Assembly: GCF_000315625.1 (NCBI RefSeq)
Contig: NW_005434422.1
Coordinates: forward strand, 1 to 25,889
Reading direction: 5' to 3'
From: Guillardia theta CCMP2712
Lineage: Eukaryota; Cryptophyceae; Pyrenomonadales; Geminigeraceae
Length of the DNA stretch: 25,889 nucleotides
Below are positions 1 through 10,831 of the stretch, one piece after another. Each line of letters starts with the position of its first letter. The stretch's first letter is position 1. The notes below the pieces were generated by a model, which made no database searches, was not told where the DNA came from, and was given only the letters and a program-made list of their open reading frames with translations. Both the position numbers and the translations under genes were made by a program.

Positions 1-1029
1 GTGACACATCACGTGACCGAGACAAGACTTGTTTATATCGCAGATCCAAAAACCCATAGGACATTTCTCCCAGGGGGAAGAAAACCTCCCTTGACCCCCC
101 TGTTTCTCGACGGATCCTGCCGGCCGGGCCCGTCAGTAGACCGACTGCAGCCTTCAGCCCCGCCTCAGACCCCCTGGAGGCCCGCCAGGAGGCTAAGTGT
201 CCGGAGATTGGCCGGGGGCCTGATCTCTCCGGGCGGCCGTGACCGGTCAGCGGACCGTGTCAGCAGGCCCGTGACATGTCAGCCGGCTGACAGGGTCCGT
301 GACCCGGCTGACAGGCTCACCTGACCGGTCACGTGACACATCACGTGACCGAGACAAGACTTTTTTATATCGCAGATCCAAAAACCCATAGGACATTTCT
401 CCCAGGGGGAAGAAAACCTCCCTTGACCCCCCTGTTTCTCGACGGATCCTGCCGGCCGGGCCCGTCAGTAGACCGACTGCAGCCTTCAGCCCCGCCTCAG
501 ACCCCCTGGAGGCCCGCCAGGAGGCTAAGTGTCCGGAGATTGGCCGGGGGCCTGATCTCTCCGGGCGGCCGTGACCGGTCAGCGGACCGTGTCAGCAGGC
601 CCGTGACATGTCAGCCGGCTGACAGGGGCCGTGACCCGGCTGACAGGCTCACCTGACCGGTCACGTGACACATCACGTGACCGAGACAAGACTTTTTTAT
701 ATCGCAGATCCAAAAACCCATAGGACATTTCTCCCAGGGGGAAGAAAACCTCCCTTGACCCCCCTGTTTCTCGACGGATCCTGCCGGCCGGGCCCGTCAG
801 TAGACCGACTGCAGCCTTCAGCCCCGCCTCAGACCCCCTGGAGGCCCGCCAGGAGGCTAAGTGTCCGGAGATTGGCCGGGGGCCCGATCTCTCCGGGCGG
901 CCGTGACCGGTCAGCGGACCGTGTCAGCAGGCCCGTGACATGTCAGCCGGCTGACAGGGGCCGTGACCCGGCTGACAGGCTCACCTGACCGGTCACGTGA
1001 CACATCACGTGACCGAGACAAGACTTTTT
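1..1029 (+). repeat. 332-bp satellite, array 1 (three full units plus a stub)
   Basis: Units begin at 1, 333 and 665, and a fourth starts at 997 and stops inside its T-run near 1029, so the period is exactly 332 bp. The units are almost identical. Differences include a G/T-rich variant of the T-run in unit 1, a T/C change after the GGGGGCC tract, and GGGTCC versus GGGGCC. Each unit is full of dyads: a CCGGAGA/TCTCCGG stem, TGACCGGTCA twice (240-249 and 322-331 in the first copy), a 16-bp perfect palindrome (277-292) and 11-bp arms around CACA (326-351). Each unit also contains a TTTTTTATAT tract. The array probably continues left of the window. The open frames inside the units have no ATG start and shift frame from unit to unit because 332 is not a multiple of three, so I treat the units as non-coding. 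Confidence 0.97.
326..351. repeat. E-box/CDEI-like inverted repeat within the satellite unit
   Basis: Arms CGGTCACGTGA (326-336) and TCACGTGACCG (341-351) are perfect reverse complements around the 4-base loop CACA. Each arm contains CACGTG, the bHLH-zip E-box core, and GTCACGTG, which fits the budding-yeast centromere element I consensus RTCACRTG. The structure recurs at every intact unit boundary in all arrays. Protein binding or cruciform formation is inference. Confidence 0.85.
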
Positions 1030-3697
1030 CATAGCGTTGACATTTTGCTTTTTCTGCTTTGGGCTGTATGTTTTTCCGTGAGGGGGTTGTTCTGCTTTCT
1101 ATGTGGATTGGGGGGTGGCGTGTTTGAGGATTTGAATTAGGGTCCAAATTTCAGGTTTATAACTCTGATGTTGTTTTGCAATAAGATATTTTAGACTGTA
1201 TTGTGGAATGGTTGAGTATAAACAGAGAAGCAGGGCTGCACCCCAGAAGTTACAGCGAGATCATGGGGTAGTCTACTAACTAATTTTTAGAGCCTTCTTA
1301 TGGTACAATTTTATAAACAAGTTTGAACGACCTCTCTACACGCCATGAGCCTCCCCTTGTTCGGGGCACGTCGCACCGCTCTGTACTGCCCTAACCATGG
1401 CTCGCAAACAGCAAGCCCGCGGCAGCATGTGCAGACATCAGATGTTCACTGAACATCCTCATGGGAAATTCCTGAGGTGTAGAGATGATGATCCTTGAGG
1501 TGTGCTTCGTACAGTGCGTGAATCTCACGAAAAATCGTTTGGTGAGCGAAGAGCATCAATAATACAAGTGAAAACCACCATCACAGGGATACGCTGCAAT
1601 CGAAACCGGGTTGTGAACTACCCTAAGCTTTCTGCGATGCATGACAGGGAAACTGAGTTGGAGAAGATGGATGGAGATTACACACAAGACGACAGGGAAT
1701 CATCATCCGACGGTGACTGGATTGTTCAAAAGCCGTACAGTCACCAGTGAGCTCAAGAACACATGTCTTCACGATGATGGCTGATAGGCTCGCAAGAAAT
1801 ACAGTGCATTTTAGCAGTGAGCTGCTCGATTGCTTGAAACCACGATGATCCATAGCACTATCGAATGATAACAAGCAGGTCCAGTGGTTCGTGAAGGATT
1901 CTTCATCCGGTTTTCAAGGATGTGTTGGAACGATGAAACATGTTGCAAATCACCAAGGTCTATGCCATTTCATCACATGATGCATCATCTAAATATTACT
2001 GGTGTGAACTTGCATCAGATCGTGTGTTCGTCAATGAGCGCTGCAAAGCAGATGATACATTCACAGCAAACACGAGCACTTTGAAGATGCTGATATTCCA
2101 GGCCGTACAGCATTTATGATGTGGCTACATGTCACATGCTTCTTGGTTAACACAGAAATAACTTGGTCAGGCAAAAGATGGAACGTCGTCAGGATTACAA
2201 GGAGGTCGGTTGTGCTTTTACCCAGATTGAAACGCTTGTAATAAAGATATGATCACCTGAATGTGGAATTCTGTTTATTGATTCACAGTGTTTGCGGTTC
2301 GTTTACAATCATCGAGTGCTTGTTCTGTTGAACAAGGCACCCCTCTGTACAGCCAAATGCGACAACAACTCTACTGTTGCATGGTAGCATTGCGAACTGT
2401 CCAAACAAGGCAGGATTGATTCGAAGAACATCTCATTTATTGATATCAGATTCATCTGCACATTGTTTCATTTCTAACTCGGTTTCTGCAGCGTTATGGA
2501 AATGTCATGACAGAGGAAGAAGTTGCAGTGCAGAAACATCATCCAAGGTCATGAAACATGGAAATGCGATTGTCAATGCACTTGATCATGGATATAGTGA
2601 TTCATGATCAACAACGATTATTTAAAGTCATCTATCCTGGCAGGTAAAGAAATCCTTTGTGCAAACGTCTCTTCATGCATCATTGAACGGTTGAGCATGT
2701 AAAGCTTTCTCAATAGAAAAGTGAGGTGCATGAATCCTGAACGTAAGACTAGAAGAATTCAAAGTGAGTGATGACATGAGAACACATATCTAGACAGCAA
2801 AGTCGCTTAAAGTACAAATTTTGATACAAATTTCTCACAAATCATGCATTTGTGCTCAACGTGCAACCTACGGCAATTTGAAAGAAGGGTCAATCAGAGT
2901 TGATTCTGTTCAATGGTGAATCTATTATTAGTTGCTTAGCTGTTCATGAAAATTTCATCTTGTCTTCGAAGAATATTTGCAAGCACACTCGCGGATTGTT
3001 TGAACCTAGGGTGCATATTCCAGTACACGATGGATGATTCAAACCTTGGCCCAACCTGCAGAGTTGAGTAAGAAGCTCGATCATATCTTACAGGTATGAT
3101 ATGAGATCTCCATCTCATTCCTATCTCAGTTGGGTTGGATTCGAAGTCTCTCAATATCAAGGTTCATCCTCGCGAGTCAGGAAGGCACCATTTCATCGCC
3201 TCTTGCTCGTCCAGGGAGAGGGGGCTTGGGGAATGAGAAAAGGGGGCTACCCCCCACCCCCTATCACAGAGTTTCAAACTGGTTCAAAGGTGGGTAGTTG
3301 AGGGTGCTCCATACCCACCCCACCCCCCAACGAAAGTCAAACGGAGGGGTTCTCGGAAGTCGAAGTTCCGACCAGTTTGGCCCTCGTTTTGTACCATATA
3401 AACGCTGCAATATTAAGTTGGTACCACAGATACTTCTAAAATTCGTACTTTTACTTTGGTTTGGCGTGGTGAGGTGTCCAAGCAACCAAATTCAAATCAC
3501 CCTACCCCTCTTTGGCCCTGCGCAGCAACGAATTGAGTCCTAAGAGCGATTTTCCTAAGAGCGAGTACCCTCCTACACGCCTTCTCAAAGTAGGGTACTC
3601 TCACATGGCATGAAATGAAGGGACCCCACAGGCCCTTCGAAAAAAAAAAAATCTTGCCAATTTTTCCTATGAGCGCCCGGCCGGAAAAGCAACGCTA
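1030..3697. other. Intergenic region with no convincing gene
   Basis: This is a moderately AT-rich stretch between two satellite blocks. The open frames here are short (under about 90 codons), overlap on opposite strands, often lack an ATG, and resemble no family I recognise. From about 3225 to 3330 there are runs of G and C (for example around 3244-3260 and 3318-3330) that could form structures. A pure A-run of a dozen bases lies near 3639-3650. A GCCCGGCCGG string near 3676 resembles part of the satellite and may be a decayed edge of the next array. I see no tRNA or rRNA. Confidence 0.6.
3563..3600. repeat. Perfect 9-bp stem-loop
   Basis: GAGTACCCT (3563-3571) and AGGGTACTC (3592-3600) are exact reverse complements separated by 20 bases. 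Just upstream, TCCTAAGAGCGA occurs twice about 15 bases apart. The structure could be the end of a small mobile element or a hairpin in a transcript; no function can be assigned. Confidence 0.6.
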
Positions 3698-5444
3698 TGT
3701 CCGTCGAGAAACAGGGGGGTCAAGGGAGGTTTTCTTCCCCCTGGGAGAAATGTCCTATGGGTTTTTGGATCTGCGATATAAAAAAGTCTTGTCTCGGTCA
3801 CGTGATGTGTCACGTGACCGGTCAGGTGAGCCTGTCAGCCGGGTCACGGACCCTGTCAGCCGGCTGACATGTCACGGGCCTGCTGACACGGTCCGCTGAC
3901 CGGTCACGGCCGCCCGGAGAGATCATGCCCCCGGCCAATCTCCGGACACTTAGCCTCCTGGCGGGCCTCCAGGGGTCTGAGCGGGGCTGAAGCTGCAGTC
4001 GGTCTACTGACCGGCCCGGCCGGCAGGATCCGTCGAGAAACAGGGGGGTCAAGGGAGGTTTTCTTCCCCCTGGGAGAAATGTCCTATGGGTTTTTGGATC
4101 TGCGATATAAAAAAGTCTTGTCTCGGTCACGTGATGTGTCACGTGACCGGTCAGGTGAGCCTGTCAGCCGGGTCACGGCCCCTGTCAGCCGGCTGACATG
4201 TCACGGGCCTGCTGACACGGTCCGCTGACCGGTCACGGCCGCCCGGAGAGATCAGGCCCCCGGCCAATCTCCGGACACTTAGCCTCCTGGCGGGCCTCCA
4301 GGGGGTCTGAGGCGGGGCTGAAGGCTGCAGTCGGTCTACTGACGGGCCCGGCCGGCAGGATCCGTCGAGAAACAGGGGGGTCAAGGGAGGTTTTCTTCCC
4401 CCTGGGAGAAATGTCCTATGGGTTTTTGGATCTGCGATATAAAAAAGTCTTGTCTCGGTCACGTGATGTGTCACGTGACCGGTCAGGTGAGCCTGTCAGC
4501 CGGGTCACGGCCCCTGTCAGCCGGCTGACATGTCACGGGCCTGCTGACACGGTCCGCTGACCGGTCACGGCCGCCCGGAGAGATCGGGCCCATCTCCGGA
4601 CACTTAGCCTCCTGGCGGGCCTCCAGGGGGTCTGAGGCGGGGCTGAAGGCTGCAGTCGGTCTACTGACGGGCTCGGCCGGCAGGATCCGTCGAGAAACAG
4701 GGGGGTCAAGGGAGGTTTTCTTCCCCCTGGGAGAAATGTCCTATGGGTTTTTGGATCTGCGATATAAAAAAGTCTTGTCTCGGTCACGTGATGTGTCACG
4801 TGACCGGTCAGGTGAGCCTGTCAGCCGGGTCACGGCCCCTGTCAGCCGGCTGACATGTCACGGGCCTGCTGACACGGTCCGCTGACCGGTCACGGCCGCC
4901 CGGAGAGATCAGGCCCCCGGCCAATCTCCGGACACTTAGCCTCCTGGCGGGCCTCCAGGGGGTCTGAGGCGGGGCTGAAGGCTGCAGTCGGTCTACTGAC
5001 GGGCCCGGCCGGCAGGATCCGTCGAGAAACAGGGGGGTCAAGGGAGGTTTTCTTCCCCCTGGGAGAAATGTCCTATGGGTTTTTGGATCTGCGATATAAA
5101 AAAGTCTTGTCTCGGTCACGTGATGTGTCACGTGACCGGTCAGGTGAGCCTGTCAGCCGGGTCACGGCCCCTGTCAGCCGGCTGACATGTCACGGGCCTG
5201 CTGACACGGTCCGCTGACCGGTCACGGCCGCCCGGAGAGATCAGGCCCCCGGCCAATCTCCGGACACTTAGCCTCCTGGCGGGCCTCCAGGGGGTCTGAG
5301 GCGGGGCTGAAGGCTGCAGTCGGTCTACTGACCGGCCCGGCCGGCAGGATCCGTCGAGAAACAGGGGGGTCAAGGGAGGTTTTCTTCCCCCTGGGAGAAA
5401 TGTCCTATGGGTTTTTGGATCTGCGATATAAAAAAGTCTTGTCT
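3698..5444 (-). repeat. 332-bp satellite, array 2 (reverse orientation)
   Basis: This is the same satellite as at the window start, here on the opposite strand. Equivalent unit boundaries fall at 4142, 4474, 4799 and 5131, giving spacings of 332, 325 and 332. The 325-bp unit has lost bases where the others read GGCCCCCGGCCAATC. The unit before 4142 is shortened around the GGGTCTGA tract. The left edge is near 3698 (TCCGTCGAGAAACAGG) and the preceding bases are only weakly similar. At the right end the array is cut inside the boundary element, after AAGTCTTGTCT, and flips directly into the forward-oriented array. Confidence 0.96.
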
Positions 5445-6716
5445 GATCTCTCCGGGCGGCCGTGACCGGTCAGCGGACCGTGTCAGCAGGCCCGTGACAT
5501 GTCAGCCGGCTGACAGGGGCCGTGACCCGGCTGACAGGCTCACCTGACCGGTCACGTGACACATCACGTGACCGAGACAAGACTTTTTTATATCGCAGAT
5601 CCAAAAACCCATAGGACATTTCTCCCAGGGGGAAGAAACCCTCCCTTGACCCCCCTGTTTCTCGACGGATCCTGCCGGCCGGGCCCGTCAGTAGACCGAC
5701 TGCAGCCTTCAGCCCCGCCTCAGACCCCCTGGAGGCCCGCCAGGAGGCTAAGTGTCCGGAGATTGGCCGGGGGCCCGATCTCTCCGGGCGGCCGTGACCG
5801 GTCAGCGGACCGTGTCAGCAGGCCCGTGACATGTCAGCCGGCTGACAGGGGCCGTGACCCGGCTGACAGGCTCACCTGACCGGTCACGTGACACATCACG
5901 TGACCGAGACAAGACTTTTTTATATCGCAGATCCAAAAACCCATAGGACATTTCTCCCAGGGGGAAGAAAACCTCCCTTGACCCCCCTGTTTCTCGACGG
6001 ATCCTGCCGGCCGGGCCCGTCAGTAGACCGACTGCAGCCTTCAGCCCCGCCTCAGACCCCCTGGAGGCCCGCCAGGAGGCTAAGTGTCCGGAGATTGGCC
6101 GGGGGCCCGATCTCTCCGGGCGGCCGTGACCGGTCAGCGGACCGTGTCAGCAGGCCCGTGACATGTCAGCCGGCTGACAGGGGCCGTGACCCGGCTGACA
6201 GGCTCACCTGACCGGTCACGTGACACATCACGTGACCGAGACAGGGTATTAAATCTTGCAGAGCCAAAAACCCATAGGACATTTCTTCCAGTGGGGAAGA
6301 AAACCTCCCTTGACCCCCCTGTTTCTCGACGGATCCTGCCGGCCGGGCCCGTCAGTAGACCGACTGCAGCCTTCAGCCCCGCCTCAGACCCCCCCGGGCG
6401 GCCGTGACCGTGACCGGTCAGCGGACCGTGTCAGCAGACCCGTGACATGTCAGCCGGCTGACAGGGGCCGTGACCCGGCTGACAGGCTCACCTGACCGGT
6501 CACGTGACACATCACGTGACCGAGACAAGACTTTTTTATATCGCAGATCCAAAAACCCATAGGACATTTCTCCCAGGGGGAAGAAAACCTCCCTTGACCC
6601 CCCTGTTTCTCGACGGATCCTGCCGGCCGGGCCCGTCAGTAGACCGACTGCAGCCTTCAGCCCCGCCTCAGACCCCCTGGAGGCCCGCCAGGAGGCTAAG
6701 TGTCCGGAGATTGGCC
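5443..6716 (+). repeat. 332-bp satellite, array 3 (forward orientation)
   Basis: The array starts mid-unit at GATCTCTCCGG, directly abutting the reversed array. Boundaries fall at 5556, 5888, 6220 and 6504. The copy at 6220-6503 is only 284 bp and diverges: its T-run segment reads GGGTATTAAATCTTGCAG, it has a one-base change in the CCCAGGGGGAAG tract, and the segment from GGAGGCCCGCC to the TCTCCGG arm is deleted. The last unit is truncated in TTGGCC near 6716, where unique sequence begins. The intact units here carry the CCCGATCTCT variant rather than CCTGATCTCT. Confidence 0.96.
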
Positions 6717-8439
6717 CGGGCCCGTGGAAACAGGTTATGAGCCTCCCGACAAAATGCCAGTGTGGCGCTTGAGCCGAGGGGTCGTGGGGAGGTATCATAC
6801 TAAAATGATATGGGAGAGAAGCCGGGAAGAACAAACTTGCAACGTATTTATACGTATAGGATTTTTTTCGAGGTCGAAACTCAACTGGAAATTGAGTTGA
6901 AAATCCAGGGTTTTTCTACCTATAAACCAGTTCATGTACTAATTGATCGGAAATCTCTCCAAAAAGTCCTGATTATGTCTCTTTGCTTTGGATCGGCCTG
7001 ATTGACATCCTTTGGGCATATTCCGGGCCTCTCCGGCGAGCTCCAGGCACGAGGATTACAGCACTGGAGGCTCTGAAGCATCCCTTCCTCATTAGTGCTG
7101 TCAAGTAAACCGTCTCTACCCGTAGCTTTCTCCTTCCTCTCCTCTCATGTCCTCCTCGCCCTCCTGCCTTCCTCGCTAGTGGTCTTGAGTAAACAGTCTC
7201 TCCTCCGGCATCTCCTCTCGCAGCGATCAGGCATATCAACTAGCCTGGCCTCCCAGGCGTCCATTTCCCTTCCAACCCCTCCCCTCTCCTTCCCCCAGCC
7301 TCTCAAACTCCTCACCTCCTCACAAATGACACCGCCATATTACAATAGGTTGGGAGAAGCCTCAAAAAACGCAATCATGGCAAAGCAACAGGAAGTCTCT
7401 TGAAATATGTTTCATATTCAACCGACGAAGCATTCAGGTAAAGGAAGCTAGGGCGTCAACACAACAAGGAGAATCGAATTTCCTTTATGTCTTCGAAGGT
7501 TGCTTCTCTGATCGGTTCCCTTCATGTTTCCCTTCTTCTGGAAGTGAACAACTAGCACCTATAGCTGATGAGTGCTTTGGTACGCAAGTGACACATTCAA
7601 CCTACTATAGGTGTGATTCTCAGCCATGTCCCCTCAATGTTAACTCCTGAGACGAGAGGGATAAAGAACTGAGGAGGTTTGAAGAGTTGAAAAGAGGAAC
7701 CGGAATCAGGCGCATGTTCAGGGAATCGCAGGAGATTTTTGTCGAGTATGAGTCGTCTTTCTACAGTTGGATCAATGTAGACTCGGGGCTACAGTTTCCG
7801 CAGAGGGCAATTGAAATGGAATACATTCGTGAAGAAGTGAAGGAAAAAATTCAAGAAGAATTCAGGCTCATCTGTATCAAGTCGTTGAGAATAGTCAGAA
7901 TGATGTTTTCTTTGAACATGGAATAAAAGTACCTGAATACGCTGAACGATTGTCGATATTCAGCCATGATCATGGCAGTCAATGCATTGTTTCCAGAATA
8001 ACTTTTGTAATTGCTTCGATCAAACTTCCCATGCCATGATCAGATGACTACAAGGTTCAGAACAAGCCTACGTCGTAGAGGTTTTCTTCCATCAAGCGAG
8101 GTTCAACGCTGTTTGTTACTCTCATATTGCATAATTAGAGAATACAAGAACAGACAATCGATGGACAAATGATTTCCCTATCTTAGGCCTTGTTTGGTTT
8201 GTCAGGAACAAACAGCGTACTGAGAACAATTGCAATCAATCTTCCTTCCATCGCCACCGGCATGATGAATTTTCGCTGAGTCCAATTTATAGTTTGAACT
8301 ATAAACCTGACAGAAAAAAAATGTATAATACATTTATTGAAACCTTGCCTAGACTACTTCATACATCGTGCAATTTCCTTTCACATGTACACGGATTTTT
8401 AAGGCCAACAAAAGTCGTCCGGGAGGGTTTAGAATTATC
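6717..8439. other. Intergenic region with a pyrimidine-rich tract
   Basis: No gene can be supported. Positions 7110-7320 are strongly C/T-rich. The near-repeated strings AGTAAACCGTCTCT and AGTAAACAGTCTCT occur about 90 bases apart in this stretch. A weak open frame at 7687-7926 starts with TTG and resembles nothing known to me. TATAAT at 8324-8329, about 110 bases before the next gene's ATG, could be part of its promoter, but this is not testable by eye. Confidence 0.5.
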
Positions 8440-9294
8440 ATGAAACCTATTTATTCAATTATATATTTGTTGGTTGGACTTTTCTCAAGTCAACTGAACC
8501 GATTATTCTTCGAAATCTCTGCCAGACACGAAGATTACACAAAGTTGACCATCAATGGGTATGCATATTACAATTACAGCCTTGTTTATGGTCATGTACA
8601 TATAGCAAAAACAGCAGGGACAAGTTTGAATGGTATGATGGCGTGCAAGTACGAACGAGTATGTGGTCATAAAGGCTATTCGTATGACATCGTTCAATCG
8701 ATGAAAAGGCTGCGTGCGGGCAAACCAAGGGATGTTTATTCTCGTTTGTACGAATCATATGATCGTCAGCGAGTGCCATCTCAAATAATGGATGAAATCG
8801 GATATGAGGACTGTGACTGGATAAGTGCAGAAAAGAATGCAATGTGGTGGTCTCGGTTTGAAACTTGGCCAAGAAATGTAGAATTGCACGTTCCTTGCAG
8901 AGATCCTATTGATCATCTGTTGTCACAGTGTAATTTTAAGAACATTTCCTTTAATTGTCGTTCTCACATTTCACTTGGTATTCAAAAGTGTCTTATCCAT
9001 ATCAGGCGTTTTGACTACCAACTGAAACAATTGAAAAATGTGAGACTGAAATGCTTTCAGTACGACAAAATCGATGCGTACATAATGTATATGTCCTCGC
9101 GATTACAATCCAAACGCTTTCCATCGAAATATCTGTTTAGGTCCACCAATCAAGTAAGAAATAAAACAAAAGAATGTCTGACTTTTAACTTTACTCTTGC
9201 TGAAGCTGTACGTCGACTCCTGATATCCAGTGTCAGTTACTACTCGTTCTGTGAAAAATGTATGAGATCAGACCAACAACTTCCATTAGGATGA
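8440..9294 (+). CDS. Sulfotransferase-family type II membrane protein
   Basis: This gene encodes 284 residues from the first ATG; the frame is open further upstream but only from GTG. Residues about 4-24 are hydrophobic and preceded by a Lys, which suits an uncleaved signal anchor of a Golgi type II enzyme. HIAKTAGTSLN (about 55-65) matches the 5'-phosphosulfate-binding loop of PAPS-dependent sulfotransferases (usual form HIPKTGGTS). CRDPIDHLLSQ (about 153-163) matches the 3'-phosphate-binding segment, with Arg and Ser in the expected places. The stretch CKYERVCGHKGYSYD follows the first motif. The family transfers sulfate from PAPS, typically to carbohydrates in the Golgi lumen; the acceptor here is unknown. 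The protein is short for the family and rather divergent after the second motif. The gene appears intronless, and its AT-rich base use matches the flanking DNA. Confidence 0.75.
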   Translation: MKPIYSIIYLLVGLFSSQLNRLFFEISARHEDYTKLTINGYAYYNYSLVYGHVHIAKTAGTSLNGMMACKYERVCGHKGYSYDIVQSMKRLRAGKPRDVYSRLYESYDRQRVPSQIMDEIGYEDCDWISAEKNAMWWSRFETWPRNVELHVPCRDPIDHLLSQCNFKNISFNCRSHISLGIQKCLIHIRRFDYQLKQLKNVRLKCFQYDKIDAYIMYMSSRLQSKRFPSKYLFRSTNQVRNKTKECLTFNFTLAEAVRRLLISSVSYYSFCEKCMRSDQQLPLG

Positions 9295-9807
9295 TTGTGA
9301 ACAGTCAGAATCCATGTTCTAATTTAGTGTTTCTGGGGCCATTCGAAGGGCACAGCTGAGAAAGAATGTTGAATTCAGGAAATAAGAATTATCCGACAAT
9401 ATATCAATTCTCTCTTGAGCACCTGTAAATACTGTTTCGCTGTGAATTTTTTCATAAGTTGTATGCTTCCAGACGTCCAAATGTAATTATGTGTCATTTT
9501 CTCGACACCTTTCTGATAGGATATGTTTACTGACTTTCTGTCTTTCTTAAGTAGGTGTCCTAGGCAGTCTCGTTTCTTAGGAAATTAGATTACTTACTTT
9601 TCTTTATCTTTGACGTTGATTTGATATAAGTATCGTTGAGTTGTGCATTGCTCTCACCCGCTTGCTCTTTGGTTTCTTGACGGGATCACTACGTGTGTCA
9701 ACACTGGATCGAGAGATAGTTGTAGGAAGTTTTCCTAACATTTTGGTACGCGAAGGCCTGGTTTTCCTCTCGGAGTTGTTGTGTTGAAAGAAGTCGTTCA
9801 AGAAAAC

Positions 9808-9996
9808 ATGGATAGAACGAGCATTCAGTCGGGTAGCGTTGTCTCGGACTTCATGAGTCGAAGCATGTCACGGTTGGGCAGCTTTGTGAAGGAGACATTG
9901 AATGGGTCAGCCGAGCCGCGTTTTCCTACGGTGACAGGCATGTCGCCGCAGTCACATGCGTACGACTGTCATCCAGCAGGAGGCTGTCGTATGTGA
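9808..9996 (+). CDS. Small hypothetical ORF, 62 residues
   Basis: This is an ATG-initiated frame rich in Ser, Met and Arg in its N-terminal half, with a Cys/His-containing C-terminal tail (YDCHPAGGCR). No family is recognised. GTATGT, a strong spliceosomal donor-like string, sits at 9989 just before the stop, so this could be a first exon of something downstream. I tried the obvious acceptor before the ADP-ribosyltransferase-like gene (AG at 10802-10803) and the phase did not match. It may equally be a chance frame. Confidence 0.25.
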   Translation: MDRTSIQSGSVVSDFMSRSMSRLGSFVKETLNGSAEPRFPTVTGMSPQSHAYDCHPAGGCRM

Positions 9997-10068
9997 CGAC
10001 AGTGTTGATAGTGGTCGTACTTATCACACCTCGAAGATTCTCGAGTGGACCTTCAAGCGCAGTTCAAT

Positions 10069-10512
10069 AAGAACTCACGTTGGATTTCTCTACTAAGAGG
10101 GAAAGCGGTGAAACAGAAGGAGATCTAACTCTCTTTTATTTCTTTCACACACACCCACAATCGTGGAACACACACGAAAGGGGAAGAGGACCACCTAGCT
10201 CTGACGAGTTTCATCCTTTTATAGCTTCAAGGAAGGAGCCAGGGGTGCCGTCTCTTGGCTACAGAAAGGAGGGGTGTCCTGTCCTTAACAAGAACTCACG
10301 TTGGATTTCTTTACTAGGAGGGAAAGCGGTGAAACAGAAGGAGATCTAACTCTCTTTTATTTCTTTCACGCGCGCACACACACACAATCGTGAACACACA
10401 CGAAAGGGGAAGAGGACCACCTAGCTCTGACGAGTTTCATCCTTTTATAGCTTCGAGGAATGAGCCAGGGGTGCCGTCTCTTGGCTACAGAAAGGAGGGG
10501 TGTCCTGTCCTT
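10069..10512. repeat. Tandem duplication of a unit of about 220 bp
   Basis: Copy 1 (10069-10286) and copy 2 (10290-10512) both begin AAGAACTCACGTTGGATTTC and end TGTCCTGTCCTT, with only scattered substitutions. The offset grows from 221 to 226 bp because the CA-rich microsatellite (near 10148-10160 in copy 1 and 10368-10386 in copy 2) is longer in copy 2. Each copy carries a CCTTTTATAGCTTC element. The duplication lies roughly 320 bp before the start of the ADP-ribosyltransferase-like gene, so it might be duplicated promoter DNA or part of a mobile element. No coding content is convincing. Confidence 0.9.
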
Positions 10513-10831
10513 GGAAGTTGACAAGCATCCCTTCTGACCTTCGAGAGGATACCATGCTCTCTCGCAGGGAAGAGAACCCCGTCCTTGCATGGCAGCAAGC
10601 TGCTTCCAACGGGTCGTACTCCACAAGACGCACCCCTTCTGTTTACCTTGTAAGTCCCCCACGGGTACACGGTTGCTGCAACAAAGGCCTCCACAGGGGT
10701 CCTTTCAGCAGATTCACACTGGAGTAGAGTATCCTGGGTCATCCAGGAGAAGTCAGCTTCAAACACGAGTACGAGACAGCCAACTGTCCTTTCATCCTGA
10801 TAGGCCTTTGTCTGACTCGGGCTCGGTTCCT

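Noticed and set aside
1-988. Repeated 107-codon open frames, one per satellite unit, in every array
   Set aside because: They start with GTG rather than ATG, change frame between units because the period is not a multiple of three, and exist only because the satellite is repeated. Pro/Arg-rich translation is expected from GC-rich non-coding DNA.
1502-2607. Several 60-80 codon frames on both strands
   Set aside because: Some lack an ATG or overlap on opposite strands; none has a recognisable motif or supporting context.
3264-3543. Overlapping plus and minus open frames around the C/G-rich tracts
   Set aside because: Both are short, without domain features, and sit on low-complexity DNA; possibly an interspersed non-coding repeat.
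3698-6716. CRISPR-like repeat organisation
   Set aside because: Units of 332 bp are contiguous with no unique spacers, and the setting is eukaryotic.
6973-7403. Open frames in the pyrimidine-rich tract
   Set aside because: Ser/Pro/Leu-rich on one strand and Arg/Gly-rich on the other, as expected from biased composition rather than a protein.
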